Below are positions 16,930 through 27,905 of a stretch of DNA of 64,000 nucleotides, piece after piece. Every line of letters starts with the position of its first letter. Within the stretch, counting starts at the first letter, position 1. Made by a program: the position numbers and the translations under genes. The notes beneath the pieces were generated by a model. That model was not told the DNA's origin. It saw only the letters and a list, made by a program, of their open reading frames with translations, and ran no database searches. The stretch spans positions 1,840,501 to 1,904,500 of the forward strand of contig NZ_AP018827.1 in NCBI RefSeq assembly GCF_003966695.1. Reading direction: 5' to 3'. This DNA is from Asticcacaulis excentricus. GTDB lineage: Bacteria > Pseudomonadota > Alphaproteobacteria > Caulobacterales > Caulobacteraceae.

Positions 16930-17355
16930 TCATCTCGCTGTAATGGGGATGATGCGCACGTCTTCTGGCGCGTGGGGTCGTTTGAGGTCGATATGCAGCA
17001 GGCCGTATTCCATTACCGCCCCCTCGACCTCGAACCCTTCGCCGACGACGAAGCTGCGCGTAAAGCCGCGCTGGGCTATGCCACGATGGATAAACTCACG
17101 CGATGTGGTCTCTGTGGGTGCCTTGCCCGGCTCCTTAAACGCCTGAAGCGTCAGTTGCGATCCTTGCAGGCTGAGGCGCAGCGTATCGGGGGTGAAGCCG
17201 GCCACCGCCACGGTCAGGCGCAGGTGATGGGCCGAAAGGGCTTCGACATTATAGGGCGGATAGTTGTCAGAGGCGCGGCTGACACGTTCGATCAGGCTGC
17301 GGGTCTCATCAAACCCCAGCAGGAACGGGCTGTCGAACACTATAAACCGGGACAT
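16930..17355 (-). CDS. Hsp20-family small heat-shock protein
   Basis: This 141-residue alpha-crystallin-domain chaperone opens with SPFLLGFDETRSLIERV, as in the alphaproteobacterial IbpA/HspD group. It continues with YPPYNVEALSAHHLRLTVAVAGF and the HRGIAQRGFTRSFVVGEGFEVEGA strand region, and ends with a C-terminal I-x-I type motif (DVRIIPI). It holds unfolded proteins for refolding by DnaK. It is divergent from the following small membrane-protein gene. No clear ROSE-type RNA thermometer was identified upstream. Confidence 0.9.
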   Translation of the reverse strand: MSRFIVFDSPFLLGFDETRSLIERVSRASDNYPPYNVEALSAHHLRLTVAVAGFTPDTLRLSLQGSQLTLQAFKEPGKAPTETTSREFIHRGIAQRGFTRSFVVGEGFEVEGAVMEYGLLHIDLKRPHAPEDVRIIPITAR

Positions 17356-17460
17356 CGCTTCCTCCGCGTTTCCGATATGCGTGCTTGTTCACGCCTCCGC
17401 AAGGTGCTGAGGCTAAAATGCGGGTGGAATGCGGCATCACTTCGGGATATGGCATCAGGT

Positions 17461-17928
17461 ATGAAGTCTGACGAAACGCCTGAAACCTCAGTGATAGAGG
17501 TGCGCTGGAGCGCCACCCTGCTCAACACCTATACCATCGCCCTGATGCTGGTCGCGCCGTTCTGGGCGGCGCTGATGGTGACGGAGGGCAAGGGGATCGG
17601 TCTGGTCCTGCTGGGCCTTTTATTGTTTGGGATGATCAGCCTGAGCGTGCTGAACAAGCCCTTGTTCAGCTATGATTCTGAACGCCGCGAATTTACCGCG
17701 CCGGACGGCAAGGTTTTACGCCTCGATCAGATCGACAGCATCGAGATGGACGCCCACGACCTCTACTTCATCCCGAAATCGCACAGCCAAGACGGTTGGC
17801 ACCTGTCGCAACGCTGCTGGGTGCTGGCTCCGCGACGCACGCTGAAGGCCCTGGCGGCCCAGCAGGGCTGGCCGCTGAAGGACATCGCCCACCCCATTTC
17901 GCGGTTTGGTTTCTGGCTGGTGCCCTGA
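17461..17928 (+). CDS. Hypothetical membrane protein with two transmembrane helices
   Basis: This 155-residue protein has two adjacent hydrophobic helices (about 20-62: LNTYTIALMLVAPFWAALMV and IGLVLLGLLLFGMISLSVL) followed by a soluble PH-like segment (YDSERREFTAPDGKVLRLDQ, WVLAPRRTLKALAAQQGW). The arrangement resembles PH-domain-like membrane proteins of unknown function. The start is uncertain: ATG 17461 or ATG 17449, neither with a good ribosome site. It converges tail to tail with rimO (1 bp between the ends). Confidence 0.6.
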   Translation: MKSDETPETSVIEVRWSATLLNTYTIALMLVAPFWAALMVTEGKGIGLVLLGLLLFGMISLSVLNKPLFSYDSERREFTAPDGKVLRLDQIDSIEMDAHDLYFIPKSHSQDGWHLSQRCWVLAPRRTLKALAAQQGWPLKDIAHPISRFGFWLVP

Positions 17929-17929
17929 G

Positions 17930-19342
<1,413 letters not shown>

Positions 19343-19433
19343 GCAAAAAAACTTGAACTTGCTCTGTTATACGGATTAATGCGGCCTCATACACGCAAAT
19401 GCCGCTAAACACAAAGACGCCCAAGGAAAAACC

Positions 19434-20087
19434 ATGCTGATCTTTGCCGACACCGCCGACACCGCGCTTCTGGCCGAACTCAATGAGACGGGCCTGATCG
19501 ATGGCGTGACCACCAACCCCACCCTGATCGCCAAGTCGGGCCGCAATATCCTTGAGGTCACCAAGGAAATCTGCGCCATGATCGACGGTCCGGTCTCGGC
19601 CGAGGTCGCGGCTACGGAATTCGCACAGATGGTGGCCGAGGGCGAAAAGCTGGCCAAGATCGCCGACAATGTGGTGATCAAGGTGCCGCTGACCGTCGAT
19701 GGCCTGAAAGCCACGCGCGTCTTTTCCGATCAGGGCCTGATGACCAATGTCACCCTGTGCTTCTCGGTGACGCAGGCGCTTTTGGCCGCCAAGGCCGGAG
19801 CCACCTTCGTGTCGCCCTTCGTCGGGCGTCTGGACGACCGCGGCGAAGACGGGATGCAGTTGATCCGCGACATCCGCACCGTGTTCGACAACTATGAATT
19901 CGAAACGGCCATTCTGGCCGCGTCCCTGCGCAACACCACCCACGTCGCTCAGGCGGCCATTGCCGGGGCCGATTGCGCCACCCTGCCGCCTGCGGTCATC
20001 AAGGCCATGTTCCAGCACGACCTGACCGACAAGGGTCTGGAAACCTTCCTCGCCGACTGGGCCAGCACGGGTCAAAGCATCCTCTGA
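19434..20087 (+). CDS. fsa: Transaldolase / fructose-6-phosphate aldolase family protein
   Basis: This 217-residue small-type transaldolase is a TIM barrel that forms a Schiff base through the Lys in VVIKVPLT (about residue 83). Other blocks are [44 protein letters not shown] and [13 protein letters not shown]. It acts in the pentose phosphate pathway or as a fructose-6-phosphate aldolase; sequence alone does not decide which. Its TGA stop overlaps the rimM start (TGATGA), so the two are translationally coupled. Confidence 0.9.
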   Translation: MLIFADTADTALLAELNETGLIDGVTTNPTLIAKSGRNILEVTKEICAMIDGPVSAEVAATEFAQMVAEGEKLAKIADNVVIKVPLTVDGLKATRVFSDQGLMTNVTLCFSVTQALLAAKAGATFVSPFVGRLDDRGEDGMQLIRDIRTVFDNYEFETAILAASLRNTTHVAQAAIAGADCATLPPAVIKAMFQHDLTDKGLETFLADWASTGQSIL

Positions 20088-20620
20088 TGACGGAACTGGT
20101 TTTCGTGGCCCAGGTCGCCGCCAGCTTCGGCGTGCGCGGCGAATTCAAGCTGATCAGCCATATGGATGATCCGCTGAGCGTTCTGGAATATAATCCCCTG
20201 TATAACCCGCGCGGCGAACCCGCGCTGGTTATTACGGCGGCGCGCGTCCATAAGGGCGCTCTGGTCGTCAAGGCCGAGGGCATCACCGACAAGGACAAGG
20301 CCGACGCGCTCAAAGGGCTGAAACTCTACGTCCGCCGCGAAGACCTGCCCGAAGTCGAGGATGAGGACGATTTTTATATCACCGACCTTATCGGTCTTGA
20401 GGTGCGTGGCACCGATGGATCGGTGATCGGACGGCTGAAAGGCGTCGAGGATTTCGGCGCGGGCGATCTGCTCGATATCCAGCCCAAAGGCGGTGCCAGC
20501 TATTTCCTGATGTTCACCCGTGACAACGTGCCGGAGGTGAATATCGGCGCAGGCTATGTGGTGATCTCACCGCCGGATGAGGTGGTGGTCAATGAGCCCT
20601 TGCCCAGAGACGAAGAATAG
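20087..20620 (+). CDS. rimM: 16S rRNA processing protein RimM
   Basis: This 177-residue ribosome-maturation factor binds S19 and the head of the 30S subunit. The N-terminal RimM barrel reads VFVAQVAASFGVRGEFKLIS. The PRC-barrel domain follows with EDDFYITDLIGLEV, GVEDFGAGDLLDI and FTRDNVPEVNI, all in consensus form. Usually rimM sits in rpsP-rimM-trmD-rplS; here rpsP is 18 kb away after ffh and rimM is instead fused to the transaldolase gene by a 1-nt overlap. Whether a second rimM exists elsewhere cannot be seen. Confidence 0.92.
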   Translation: MTELVFVAQVAASFGVRGEFKLISHMDDPLSVLEYNPLYNPRGEPALVITAARVHKGALVVKAEGITDKDKADALKGLKLYVRREDLPEVEDEDDFYITDLIGLEVRGTDGSVIGRLKGVEDFGAGDLLDIQPKGGASYFLMFTRDNVPEVNIGAGYVVISPPDEVVVNEPLPRDEE

Positions 20621-20623
20621 GTA

Positions 20624-21271
20624 TCACGCCCTCCGCAATTGAAACGCTTCGACCGCGCCGAATCCGGCCAGGCCAGAGTGCGTCAGGTGTTCGGCATTGT
20701 CCGCTCCAATACCACCTAACCCCAGAACCGGTACCGGGCTGAGATCGCAAAACATCTGAATACCTTTGAGCCCCAGAGGCGCGACACCCTTGGCCGACGG
20801 ACTCTGGCTGGCGAAAATCGGTGAGATAAAAAGACCATCAAGCGCCGTCACCTCCGCCAGATCGAGCGTTTCGCAGCCGTGACAGGCCCCGGTGATCAGC
20901 CAGTCTTTGTGCCTTTCACGCACATCCGGTGCCTTTGACAGCGCGCGTTCGGGCAGATGCACGCCATCGGCGGCGACCTCTTCGGCTAATGTCACATCCT
21001 GTCCGATCAGGAGCTTCACTCCATTATCATCGCACAGGGTGCGCAAGACGCGGGCATGGGCCGTGGCATGAGGGTCGCCGAAATGGCGATAGATTACGCC
21101 CGCCCCCGCCGGCAGGTGCGCGACAATCTCTTCTGGATACGGGGTGCGTTTGGGATCGGTGACGTAAAACAGAGCGGGCAGGTCGCGCCCGTTTGCGCTG
21201 GACATATGCGCGTGGCGGGCTATGTCTCTGGCCCGGTTCATCAGAAAGGCGTAGCGGGTTCGGTATGTCAT
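20624..21271 (-). CDS. Thiamine-phosphate synthase-like protein (ThiE/TenI family)
   Basis: This 215-residue TIM-barrel protein is related to thiamine phosphate synthase. Motifs are LPALFYVTDPKRTPYPEEI, LLIGQDVTLAEEVAADGVHLP, GLFISPIFASQSPSAKG and PVLGLGGIGADNAEHL, the last two being the phosphate-binding part. The N-terminal diphosphate-binding residues are less well conserved, so it may be a TenI-like or alpha-specific variant rather than the true ThiE. ATG 21271 has AAGGTG upstream, which places the start inside the divergent YggS-like gene. Later ATGs at 21241 and 21205 lack ribosome sites. Confidence 0.78.
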   Translation of the reverse strand: MTYRTRYAFLMNRARDIARHAHMSSANGRDLPALFYVTDPKRTPYPEEIVAHLPAGAGVIYRHFGDPHATAHARVLRTLCDDNGVKLLIGQDVTLAEEVAADGVHLPERALSKAPDVRERHKDWLITGACHGCETLDLAEVTALDGLFISPIFASQSPSAKGVAPLGLKGIQMFCDLSPVPVLGLGGIGADNAEHLTHSGLAGFGAVEAFQLRRA

Positions 21272-21930
21272 CTTCACCTTCGGCGGAAAATTACGCGCGT
21301 ATTGTCAAAGGTCTGCACAAGACGCTGAAACTGACCGGGCGGCCGGACGATTCCGCCTGCCTGACCGCTGTGTCCAAAAACCAGCCCTGGGAGGTTATAC
21401 GCCCGGTGCTGGAGGCTGGCCACCGGCGATTTGGAGAGAACCGCGTGCAGGAGGCGATGGAACGCTGGGGGCCGGTAAAGGATCAATATCCCGATCTGAC
21501 CCTGTGCCTCATCGGGCCGCTTCAGAGCAACAAGGCCGCCGATGCCGTGGCTTTTTTCGATATTATCGAAAGCGTTGACCGGGAAAAAATCGCCCGTGCC
21601 ATCGCCGATGAGGCGCAAAAGCAGGGCCGCGCCCCGCACATCTATGTGCAGGTCAATATCGGCGAAGAAGCGCAAAAGGCCGGGATTTTGCCCGCTGAGG
21701 CCGACGCCTTTATCGCGACGGTGCGTGGCTATGGGCTGGAGCCGCGCGGACTGATGTGTATTCCGCCGGTCGAAGGGCCGCGCGGTCCCTATTTCGCCCT
21801 CTTGCGCAAGATCGCCGAGCGTAACGGCATCGGGCATCTCAGCATGGGCATGAGCGACGACTTCGAAACGGCGCTGCGCTTCGGATCGAACGAAATCCGC
21901 GTCGGCACGGCGATTTTCGGTAGCCGTTAA
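21265..21930 (+). CDS. PLP homeostasis protein (YggS/PROSC family)
   Basis: This 221-residue pyridoxal-phosphate binding protein has the alanine-racemase N-terminal fold. The PLP Lys lies in LTAVSKNQPWEVIRP (about residue 36). It is followed by GHRRFGENRVQEAM, LIGPLQSNKAADAV, YVQVNIGEEAQKAGI, HLSMGMSDDFETAL and VRVGTAIFG-type ending, all diagnostic. It keeps free PLP low and affects amino-acid metabolism. Its first 7 bases overlap the divergent thiE-like gene, so each start lies within the other's coding region. Confidence 0.92.
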   Translation: MSSSPSAENYARIVKGLHKTLKLTGRPDDSACLTAVSKNQPWEVIRPVLEAGHRRFGENRVQEAMERWGPVKDQYPDLTLCLIGPLQSNKAADAVAFFDIIESVDREKIARAIADEAQKQGRAPHIYVQVNIGEEAQKAGILPAEADAFIATVRGYGLEPRGLMCIPPVEGPRGPYFALLRKIAERNGIGHLSMGMSDDFETALRFGSNEIRVGTAIFGSR

Positions 21931-21945
21931 CCGCCCTCTCCCGTT

Positions 21946-22048
21946 AGAGCGTTTTTTCGCTCAAGTGGGTACCGGTTGAGCAAAAAAATGGCAGAAAAAC
22001 AAAAATTTAGAGCGAAATGACGTTAGATGGAAACGTCATTTCGCTCTA
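21946..22048. repeat. Dispersed two-hairpin repeat, copy C
   Basis: It begins AGAGCG, has the linker AAAAACAAAAATTTAGAGCG shared with other copies and ends GCTCTA. Hairpin 2 is AGAGCGAAATGACGTT / AACGTCATTTCGCTCT, nearly perfect. Hairpin 1 is degenerate (GCTCAAGTGGGTACCGGTTGAGC). It lies between the YggS-like gene and the creD stop and may act as a convergent terminator. Confidence 0.8.
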
Positions 22049-22076
22049 AGGCCGGAGAAGACGGTTAAGCCTACCC

Positions 22077-23453
22077 CTACTCCCCCTCGGCCCGGCTGCC
22101 GTACCAGTTGATATTGCGCGTCAGCACCATCACCGCAGCGATAACGAGGAAGGCCGAGCAGGCACCCACCAGCAGTGCGTAGTCTTCCATGCGCATCAGC
22201 ACATAGATCAGGGCATAGAGCGCACTGAACACGGCAAACGCCGCTATAAAGCGCCAGCGGGAATGGAAGATCAGCCCCGCATAGCCGGCGATCAGCGTCA
22301 CGGTCGCTCCGGCCGCCACCACAAAGGCCGCGTCAAAACCGATGCGTTCGGCAAAGGACAACAGCAGCAGGTAGAAGGTGATCTGCGCCAGCCCAACCAG
22401 AATATATTGCGCCGGGTGCAACTCCTTCTTCGAGGTGCTTTCAAACAGGAAGTAGGTCAGGAAAACGAGACCCACGAACAGCAGGGCGTATTTCAGCGAG
22501 CGGCCGACGCTCTGATACGGGTTGGTTGGCTCGACAAAGGTAACCGACAGTTCGGATTTGCCGAGCGTCATCATCTGGCTCTGGTCGATGACGGCGGGCA
22601 GGCCCCGTGCGATAAACGGCACCGACCATTGGGCGCTGAAACCGCCCTGGCGCGCCGCCTCATCGGTTTGCCGCGTCGCGGGCAGGAAGCCTCCGCCAAA
22701 GGAGGGGTATTTCCAGTCGCCGGTAATGGTGGCTTCGGACGACTTACCGTAGGCGAGGATGCCCAGCTTGCGTGTGCCGGTGAAGGTCATGCCCACCTTG
22801 ATATTGAGCGGCGTTGCGGTATCGCTCAGGCTCAGCGGGGCGGCAAACAGGTCGAAATCGGTGCCGTCAGGGCTGAACCCCGTGACGCCGGGCCCGGAGG
22901 GGGCCAGCATGGCCGATGCGCCATTGATCTGCGCCACTATGTCCTTGCGTGCGCCGCGGGAATCCGTGGCCCCGGTGACCAGTTGCGCCTTATCCCACAT
23001 CAGCACCGCGCCGGGCCGGGAAGCCTGCACGTCTTTCAAGTCGAAGACGGCATCGAAGCTCAGGTCCGCCGTATAGACCGGCACGCGGAAGATGGAGCGC
23101 GAACGCACGTCGCTTTTGGTGGCGGCATTGGCCTTGCCCGTCTGCGGGAAGACGATCAGATTGCCGCTTTCCTGCGCCAGCACGACGCGATTGCCCTTTT
23201 CATCGGTGGAGGTGCGCGTTGGGATGACATAGGGAATCTGGATCACCGGGCCGAGAAAGACCTGTTCGCCGCCCATCTGGTCGCCGATTTCGCGCGCCAC
23301 GCCTTCGGCCCGGTTGGTGCGCTCCATCAACAGCGCAAACACCAGCAGGGCGGGAATGGCCATCAGCACGGCCAGCGCGCAGACCACAAGGAATTTTGTG
23401 CCCTTGGATCGGCCCTTCTGCGGCCTAGGGGTCGGGGTGGGAAAGTCGTCCAT
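22077..23453 (-). CDS. creD: Cell envelope integrity protein CreD
   Basis: This 458-residue inner-membrane protein has an N-terminal transmembrane helix (about 20-43), a large periplasmic domain (about 50-300) with the family block GGEQVFLGPVIQIPYVIPT, and a cluster of five to six C-terminal helices. The block PTNPYQSVGRSLKYALLFVG and the FLTYFLFE / HPAQYILVGLAQ region are typical of CreD. In gammaproteobacteria creD is controlled by CreBC and affects envelope stability; no CreBC is present here. Head-to-tail with an HPP protein gene 56 bp upstream. Confidence 0.9.
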   Translation of the reverse strand: MDDFPTPTPRPQKGRSKGTKFLVVCALAVLMAIPALLVFALLMERTNRAEGVAREIGDQMGGEQVFLGPVIQIPYVIPTRTSTDEKGNRVVLAQESGNLIVFPQTGKANAATKSDVRSRSIFRVPVYTADLSFDAVFDLKDVQASRPGAVLMWDKAQLVTGATDSRGARKDIVAQINGASAMLAPSGPGVTGFSPDGTDFDLFAAPLSLSDTATPLNIKVGMTFTGTRKLGILAYGKSSEATITGDWKYPSFGGGFLPATRQTDEAARQGGFSAQWSVPFIARGLPAVIDQSQMMTLGKSELSVTFVEPTNPYQSVGRSLKYALLFVGLVFLTYFLFESTSKKELHPAQYILVGLAQITFYLLLLSFAERIGFDAAFVVAAGATVTLIAGYAGLIFHSRWRFIAAFAVFSALYALIYVLMRMEDYALLVGACSAFLVIAAVMVLTRNINWYGSRAEGE

Positions 23454-23509
23454 GAATCCGCTCCGTTAAATTTGAACAATGTTCATATCTGCGCAGATTA
23501 CGGCGTTTT

Positions 23510-24643
23510 TCAGGCGGCGTCTTTCTGAACGTGATAAACGGCGCGCATCAGGTCCGATGCGCTGATGATACCGCACAGCCGCCGGGTGTCGTCCAGTACC
23601 AGCAGATGATGCAGGCCCGTATCGGCAAACAGGGGGACCAGAGTGGCGACGTCCGCCCCCTGGTCGGCGGTCTTGAAATCGCTGGACATCAGTTGCCCGG
23701 CGACCTCCGGCTTTGAGGAATAGGGCAACGGGGTGCGTTTGACGAGGGCCTTGAGGTGTTCACGCATGTCGGCGGGCGTGCCACCCGCCTGACGCAGCAT
23801 ATCGTCCGCTGTAATGACGCCGATGACCCGCCCAGCCTTGTCCGTCACCGGCAGCAGTTTCAGCCTGTATTTCTGAATCAGGGCCCAGGTGTCTTCCAGA
23901 GGCGTGCCAAATTCCACATGAATGGGATTTGGCGTCATGATGTCTCTGGCCCGGATATGGTCCATCAGCCGCTGATAGGCATGGCGTTCGGACAGGGTCA
24001 GCAGCTTTTCCAGATCATCGGGCGCGATGTCGATCAGCGTGTCCATCTGGCTCAAGGCGGCGGCGATGTCTTCGGCGCTGACGCGCTTGAGGCTGTTGTC
24101 CTCGGTCTTCGGAGCCGGTGCCGCGATGTGCGGATAGTTGCGGCGGGTGAGGGTGTTGAAGACAATCCCGGCGCTGACCAACAACAGCGAATTGGTGAAG
24201 GCGGGGAACAGGGCGAACCACGGGCTGGTCGTGTGGGTGAGTACGACCAGCAAGGCCATGGCGCCGCCGGGCGGGTGCAGGCTGCGCGTGGCAAACATGG
24301 CCAGAATAGCTAGGGACACAGCCAATGAGGCCGCGATCACCGGATCGGGGATCATATGGGCGCAGATCAGACCGATGATCGCCGACACCGTATTGCCGCC
24401 GATGACCGACCACGGCTGCGCCAAAGGCGAGGCCGGCACCGCAAAGACCAGCACAGCCGAAGCCCCAAGCGGAGCCACCAGCCACGGCGACAGGCCCAGC
24501 GGTTTGGCGATCAGCAGGCTGATCAGGGCAGTGAAACCAATCCCGAGACACGCCCCCAGACCGCTGCGCATCCGCTCAAGCCCCGAAACCGGTAGCGGTT
24601 TGGGCTTAAGGGCGTCGAGCCAGAGTTTGAGCGCTGGTGTCAT
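23510..24643 (-). CDS. HPP-family membrane protein with two CBS domains
   Basis: This 377-residue protein has an HPP transmembrane domain (residues about 1-165; five helices, with PLGASAVLVFAVPASPLAQP and LHPPGGAMALLVVLTH, which give the family its name) and a C-terminal CBS pair (about 230-377; ARDIMTPNPIHVEF, QLMSSDFKTADQGADV). Some HPP proteins transport nitrite or act as small permeases; CBS pairs sense adenine nucleotides. The function here is unknown. ATG 24643 is preferred because the seven further upstream codons belong to an inverted-repeat arm. Confidence 0.85.
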   Translation of the reverse strand: MTPALKLWLDALKPKPLPVSGLERMRSGLGACLGIGFTALISLLIAKPLGLSPWLVAPLGASAVLVFAVPASPLAQPWSVIGGNTVSAIIGLICAHMIPDPVIAASLAVSLAILAMFATRSLHPPGGAMALLVVLTHTTSPWFALFPAFTNSLLLVSAGIVFNTLTRRNYPHIAAPAPKTEDNSLKRVSAEDIAAALSQMDTLIDIAPDDLEKLLTLSERHAYQRLMDHIRARDIMTPNPIHVEFGTPLEDTWALIQKYRLKLLPVTDKAGRVIGVITADDMLRQAGGTPADMREHLKALVKRTPLPYSSKPEVAGQLMSSDFKTADQGADVATLVPLFADTGLHHLLVLDDTRRLCGIISASDLMRAVYHVQKDAA

Positions 24644-24647
24644 GGAT

Positions 24648-24792
24648 TTGGCCACGAAAATCACGAAAAGGTCTTCGCTGAGAAGGACGAGGAGGATACT
24701 TCACTCGCGAAGGTGAGTACACGTCATGCCCTTGAGACGCTTAAACTTCAAGCGCTCTGATTTTTGTGTCTTTTCGTGTTTTTCGTGGCCAA
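24648..24792. repeat. 145-bp inverted-repeat element between fdxB and HPP genes
   Basis: Arms of 23 bp (24648-24670 and 24770-24792; TTGGCCACGAAAA-x-CACGAAAAG) pair with one mismatch around about 99 bp of spacer. The spacer holds no ORF that I recognise. Long perfect arms with a short spacer suggest a miniature mobile element or a stable RNA hairpin. No target duplication was established. Confidence 0.6.
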
Positions 24793-24811
24793 TCTTATTT
24801 TGACCGGGAAA

Positions 24812-25210
<399 letters not shown>

Positions 25211-25221
25211 TCATAATAGAG

Positions 25222-25276
25222 AGAAAAAAAATTTGCGACGAGCCGTCTGGGGATGCCCAGTCCCGGCAAATTTTTC
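25222..25276 (-). terminator. Stem-loop terminator downstream of sdhB (minus strand)
   Basis: The outer stem AAAAATTTGC / GCAAATTTTT (25227-25236 with 25266-25275) encloses an inner hairpin CTGGG / CCCAG (25247-25260). Read on the minus strand, the outer stem is followed by a T-run and TCTCTC. It lies about 50-100 bp past the sdhB stop, so it probably ends the sdhCDAB transcript. Confidence 0.55.
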
Positions 25277-25293
25277 GGTATAGGAAGGGGGCA

Positions 25294-25320
25294 CATGGGG
25301 GAAACGCTGTTTCCCCCATG
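25294..25320. repeat. Strong palindromic hairpin 6 bp after the sdhB stop
   Basis: CATGGGGGAAA and TTTCCCCCATG form a perfect 11-bp stem with a 5-nt loop immediately downstream of sdhB. Without a T-run it is more likely a 3'-end stabilising hairpin that protects sdhB mRNA than a terminator. Confidence 0.6.
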
Positions 25321-25326
25321 ATGAGA

Positions 25327-26103
25327 TTAACCCTTCGCCGGCATCATCTTCTTGATTTCAGCGATAGCCTTAGCCGGGTTCAGACCCTTAGGGCAGACCT
25401 GCGCACAGTTCATGATGGTGTGGCAGCGGTACAGCTTGAAGGGGTCTTCCAGCGATTCCAGGCGCTTCTTGGTGTGGTCGTCGCGCGAGTCGGCGATCCA
25501 GCGATAGGCCTGAAGCAGGGCCGCCGGGCCCAGATATTTGTCCTGATTCCACCAGTAGCTGGGGCAGGAGGTCGAGCAGCAGGCGCAGAGGATACATTCG
25601 TAAAGCCCATCCAGCTTGTCGCGGTTGGCCGGGCTTTGCAGGCGCTCCTTGTCCGGGTCGGGCGTCGTCGATTGCAGGTACGGCTCGATCGAGGCGTATT
25701 GCGCATAGAAGCCCGACAGGTCCGGCACGAGGTCCTTGACCACCGGCATGTGCGGCAACGGCGAGATAGTGATTTCGCCGTTATATTCCTCATGGCCCTT
25801 GGTGCAGGCCAGAGTATTGCGGCCGCCGATATTCATGGCGCACGAACCGCAGATACCTTCGCGGCACGAGCGACGGAAGCTCAGTGTCGAATCGACATTG
25901 TTTTTGATATGGATCAGGGCGTCGAGCACCATCGGCCCGTGGGCCTTGGCATCGACCTCATACTTGTCCCAGCGCGGGTTTTCACCCGAATCCGGATCGT
26001 AGCGGTAAATCTTATACACGCGCACGTTCTTCGACCCCGACGGCGCCTTATAACGCTTGCCGTTCTTGATCTGAGAGCGCTTGGGGAGAGCCAGTTCAAC
26101 CAT
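25327..26103 (-). CDS. sdhB: Succinate dehydrogenase iron-sulfur subunit
   Basis: This 258-residue subunit contains the 2Fe-2S centre ([15 protein letters not shown]), and the 4Fe-4S and 3Fe-4S centres ([32 protein letters not shown]). It carries electrons from SdhA flavin to quinone. AGGGGAGA precedes ATG 26103, and the upstream in-frame extension lies in the sdhA end and is rejected. It is the last gene of sdhC-sdhD-sdhA-sdhB. Confidence 0.97.
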   Translation of the reverse strand: MVELALPKRSQIKNGKRYKAPSGSKNVRVYKIYRYDPDSGENPRWDKYEVDAKAHGPMVLDALIHIKNNVDSTLSFRRSCREGICGSCAMNIGGRNTLACTKGHEEYNGEITISPLPHMPVVKDLVPDLSGFYAQYASIEPYLQSTTPDPDKERLQSPANRDKLDGLYECILCACCSTSCPSYWWNQDKYLGPAALLQAYRWIADSRDDHTKKRLESLEDPFKLYRCHTIMNCAQVCPKGLNPAKAIAEIKKMMPAKG

Positions 26104-26117
26104 GTTCCATTCTCCCC

Positions 26118-27902
26118 TTAATAGACCCGCGCCTTGGGCGCGATGTAGGCGATTTCGTTGGTCATCGTATAGGTGTGGACCGGACGATAATCCGTGGTGA
26201 CCTGACCCGTTTCGGTGTCGAGCCACATCAGGGTGTGCTTCATCCAGTTGTCATCGTCACGGTTCGGATAGTCTTCACGGGCGTGCGCGCCGCGCGATTC
26301 CTTACGGTTCAGGGCCGAATTGACGGTGATGACGGCCTGAGCGATCAGGTTGTCGTATTCCAGGGCTTCGAGCAGATCGGTGTTCCAGATCATGCCGCGA
26401 TCCTTGATGCCGATGTCCTTGGACGCCTTGAAGATTTCGTCCAGACGACGCACGCCCTGTTCCAGCGTCTCACCCGTGCGGAATACAGCAGCGTCTTCTT
26501 GCATGGCGCGCTGCATTTTGAGGCGCAGATCGGCGGTCGGGGCCTGACCGTTGGCGTTACGGAACTTGTCGAGGCGCGACAGGTGCGCTTCGACCGCCGA
26601 CTTGCCAATGTCCTTGTGCGGCGTACCGGCCTTGACCAGCTCCGGTGCGCGCTTGCCCGCCGCGCGGCCAAACACCACAAGGTCGATCAGCGAGTTGGAG
26701 CCGAGGCGGTTGGCCCCGTGCACCGAGACGCAGGCCGCTTCGCCGACGGCCATCAGGCCGGGCACCACAGCGTCCGGGTTGCCGTCTTTCAGCGTCACGA
26801 CTTCGCCGTGATAGTTGGTCGGAATGCCGCCCATATTGTAGTGGACGGTCGGAATAACCGGGATCGGCTCCTTGGTCACATCGACACCGGCAAAGATTTT
26901 TGCCGATTCCGAGATACCCGGCAGGCGCTTGTGCAGCAGGTCGGGCGGCAGATGGTCGAGGTGTAGGAAGATGTGGTCCTTATGCGGACCGACGCCGCGG
27001 CCTTCGCGGATTTCCATGGTCATGGAGCGCGAAACGACGTCGCGCGAGGCAAGGTCCTTGGCCGAGGGGGCGTAGCGTTCCATGAAGCGTTCGCCCGCGG
27101 AATTGGTCAGGTAACCGCCTTCGCCGCGCGCGCCTTCGGTGATCAGGCAGCCCGAACCGTAGATGCCGGTCGGGTGGAACTGCACGAACTCAAGGTCTTG
27201 AAGCGGCAGACCAGCGCGCAGCACCATGCCGCCACCGTCGCCGGTGCAGGTATGGGCCGAGGTCGCCGAGAAGTAGGCGCGGCCATAGCCGCCGGTGGCG
27301 AGGATGACGAGGTGCGCGCGGAAGACGTGGATAGTGCCGTCGTCCAGCTTCCAGCAGGTGACGCCGCGGCAAACGCCGTCATCCATGATCAGGTCGAGCG
27401 CGAAATATTCGATGAAGAATTCAACGTCTTCTTTCAGAGACTGACCATACAGGGTGTGCAGCATGGCGTGACCGGTACGGTCGGCGGCGGCGCAGGTACG
27501 CTGCACCGGGCCTTCGCCGAAATTCTTGGTCATGCCGCCGAACGGACGTTGATAGATCTTGCCGTCTTCGGTGCGCGAGAAGGGCACGCCCCAGTGTTCC
27601 AGTTCATAGACGGCGTCCGGCGCATTGCGGACGAGGTATTCGATGGCGTCCTGATCGCCCAGCCAGTCCGACCCCTTGACGGTGTCGTACATGTGCCACT
27701 GCCACTTGTCCTCGCCCATATTGCCGAGCGAAGCGGCGACGCCGCCTTGTGCAGCAACCGTGTGCGAACGAGTCGGGAAGACCTTGGTGATACAGGCCGT
27801 CTTGAGGCCCGACTGACCGCAGCCCAGAGCGGCGCGAAGGCCTGCGCCACCGGCCCCTACGACCACCACGTCATATTCGTGTTCAATGATCTTGTAGGTC
27901 AT
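26118..27902 (-). CDS. sdhA: Succinate dehydrogenase flavoprotein subunit
   Basis: This 594-residue FAD-containing subunit oxidises succinate to fumarate in the TCA cycle and respiratory complex II. It has the N-terminal dinucleotide fold [15 protein letters not shown], the covalent-flavin His region ([18 protein letters not shown]), the active-site segment [21 protein letters not shown] and the C-terminal [13 protein letters not shown] block. Only 14 bp separate it from sdhB and 3 bp from sdhD. Confidence 0.97.
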   Translation of the reverse strand: MTYKIIEHEYDVVVVGAGGAGLRAALGCGQSGLKTACITKVFPTRSHTVAAQGGVAASLGNMGEDKWQWHMYDTVKGSDWLGDQDAIEYLVRNAPDAVYELEHWGVPFSRTEDGKIYQRPFGGMTKNFGEGPVQRTCAAADRTGHAMLHTLYGQSLKEDVEFFIEYFALDLIMDDGVCRGVTCWKLDDGTIHVFRAHLVILATGGYGRAYFSATSAHTCTGDGGGMVLRAGLPLQDLEFVQFHPTGIYGSGCLITEGARGEGGYLTNSAGERFMERYAPSAKDLASRDVVSRSMTMEIREGRGVGPHKDHIFLHLDHLPPDLLHKRLPGISESAKIFAGVDVTKEPIPVIPTVHYNMGGIPTNYHGEVVTLKDGNPDAVVPGLMAVGEAACVSVHGANRLGSNSLIDLVVFGRAAGKRAPELVKAGTPHKDIGKSAVEAHLSRLDKFRNANGQAPTADLRLKMQRAMQEDAAVFRTGETLEQGVRRLDEIFKASKDIGIKDRGMIWNTDLLEALEYDNLIAQAVITVNSALNRKESRGAHAREDYPNRDDDNWMKHTLMWLDTETGQVTTDYRPVHTYTMTNEIAYIAPKARVY

Positions 27903-27905
27903 GGG

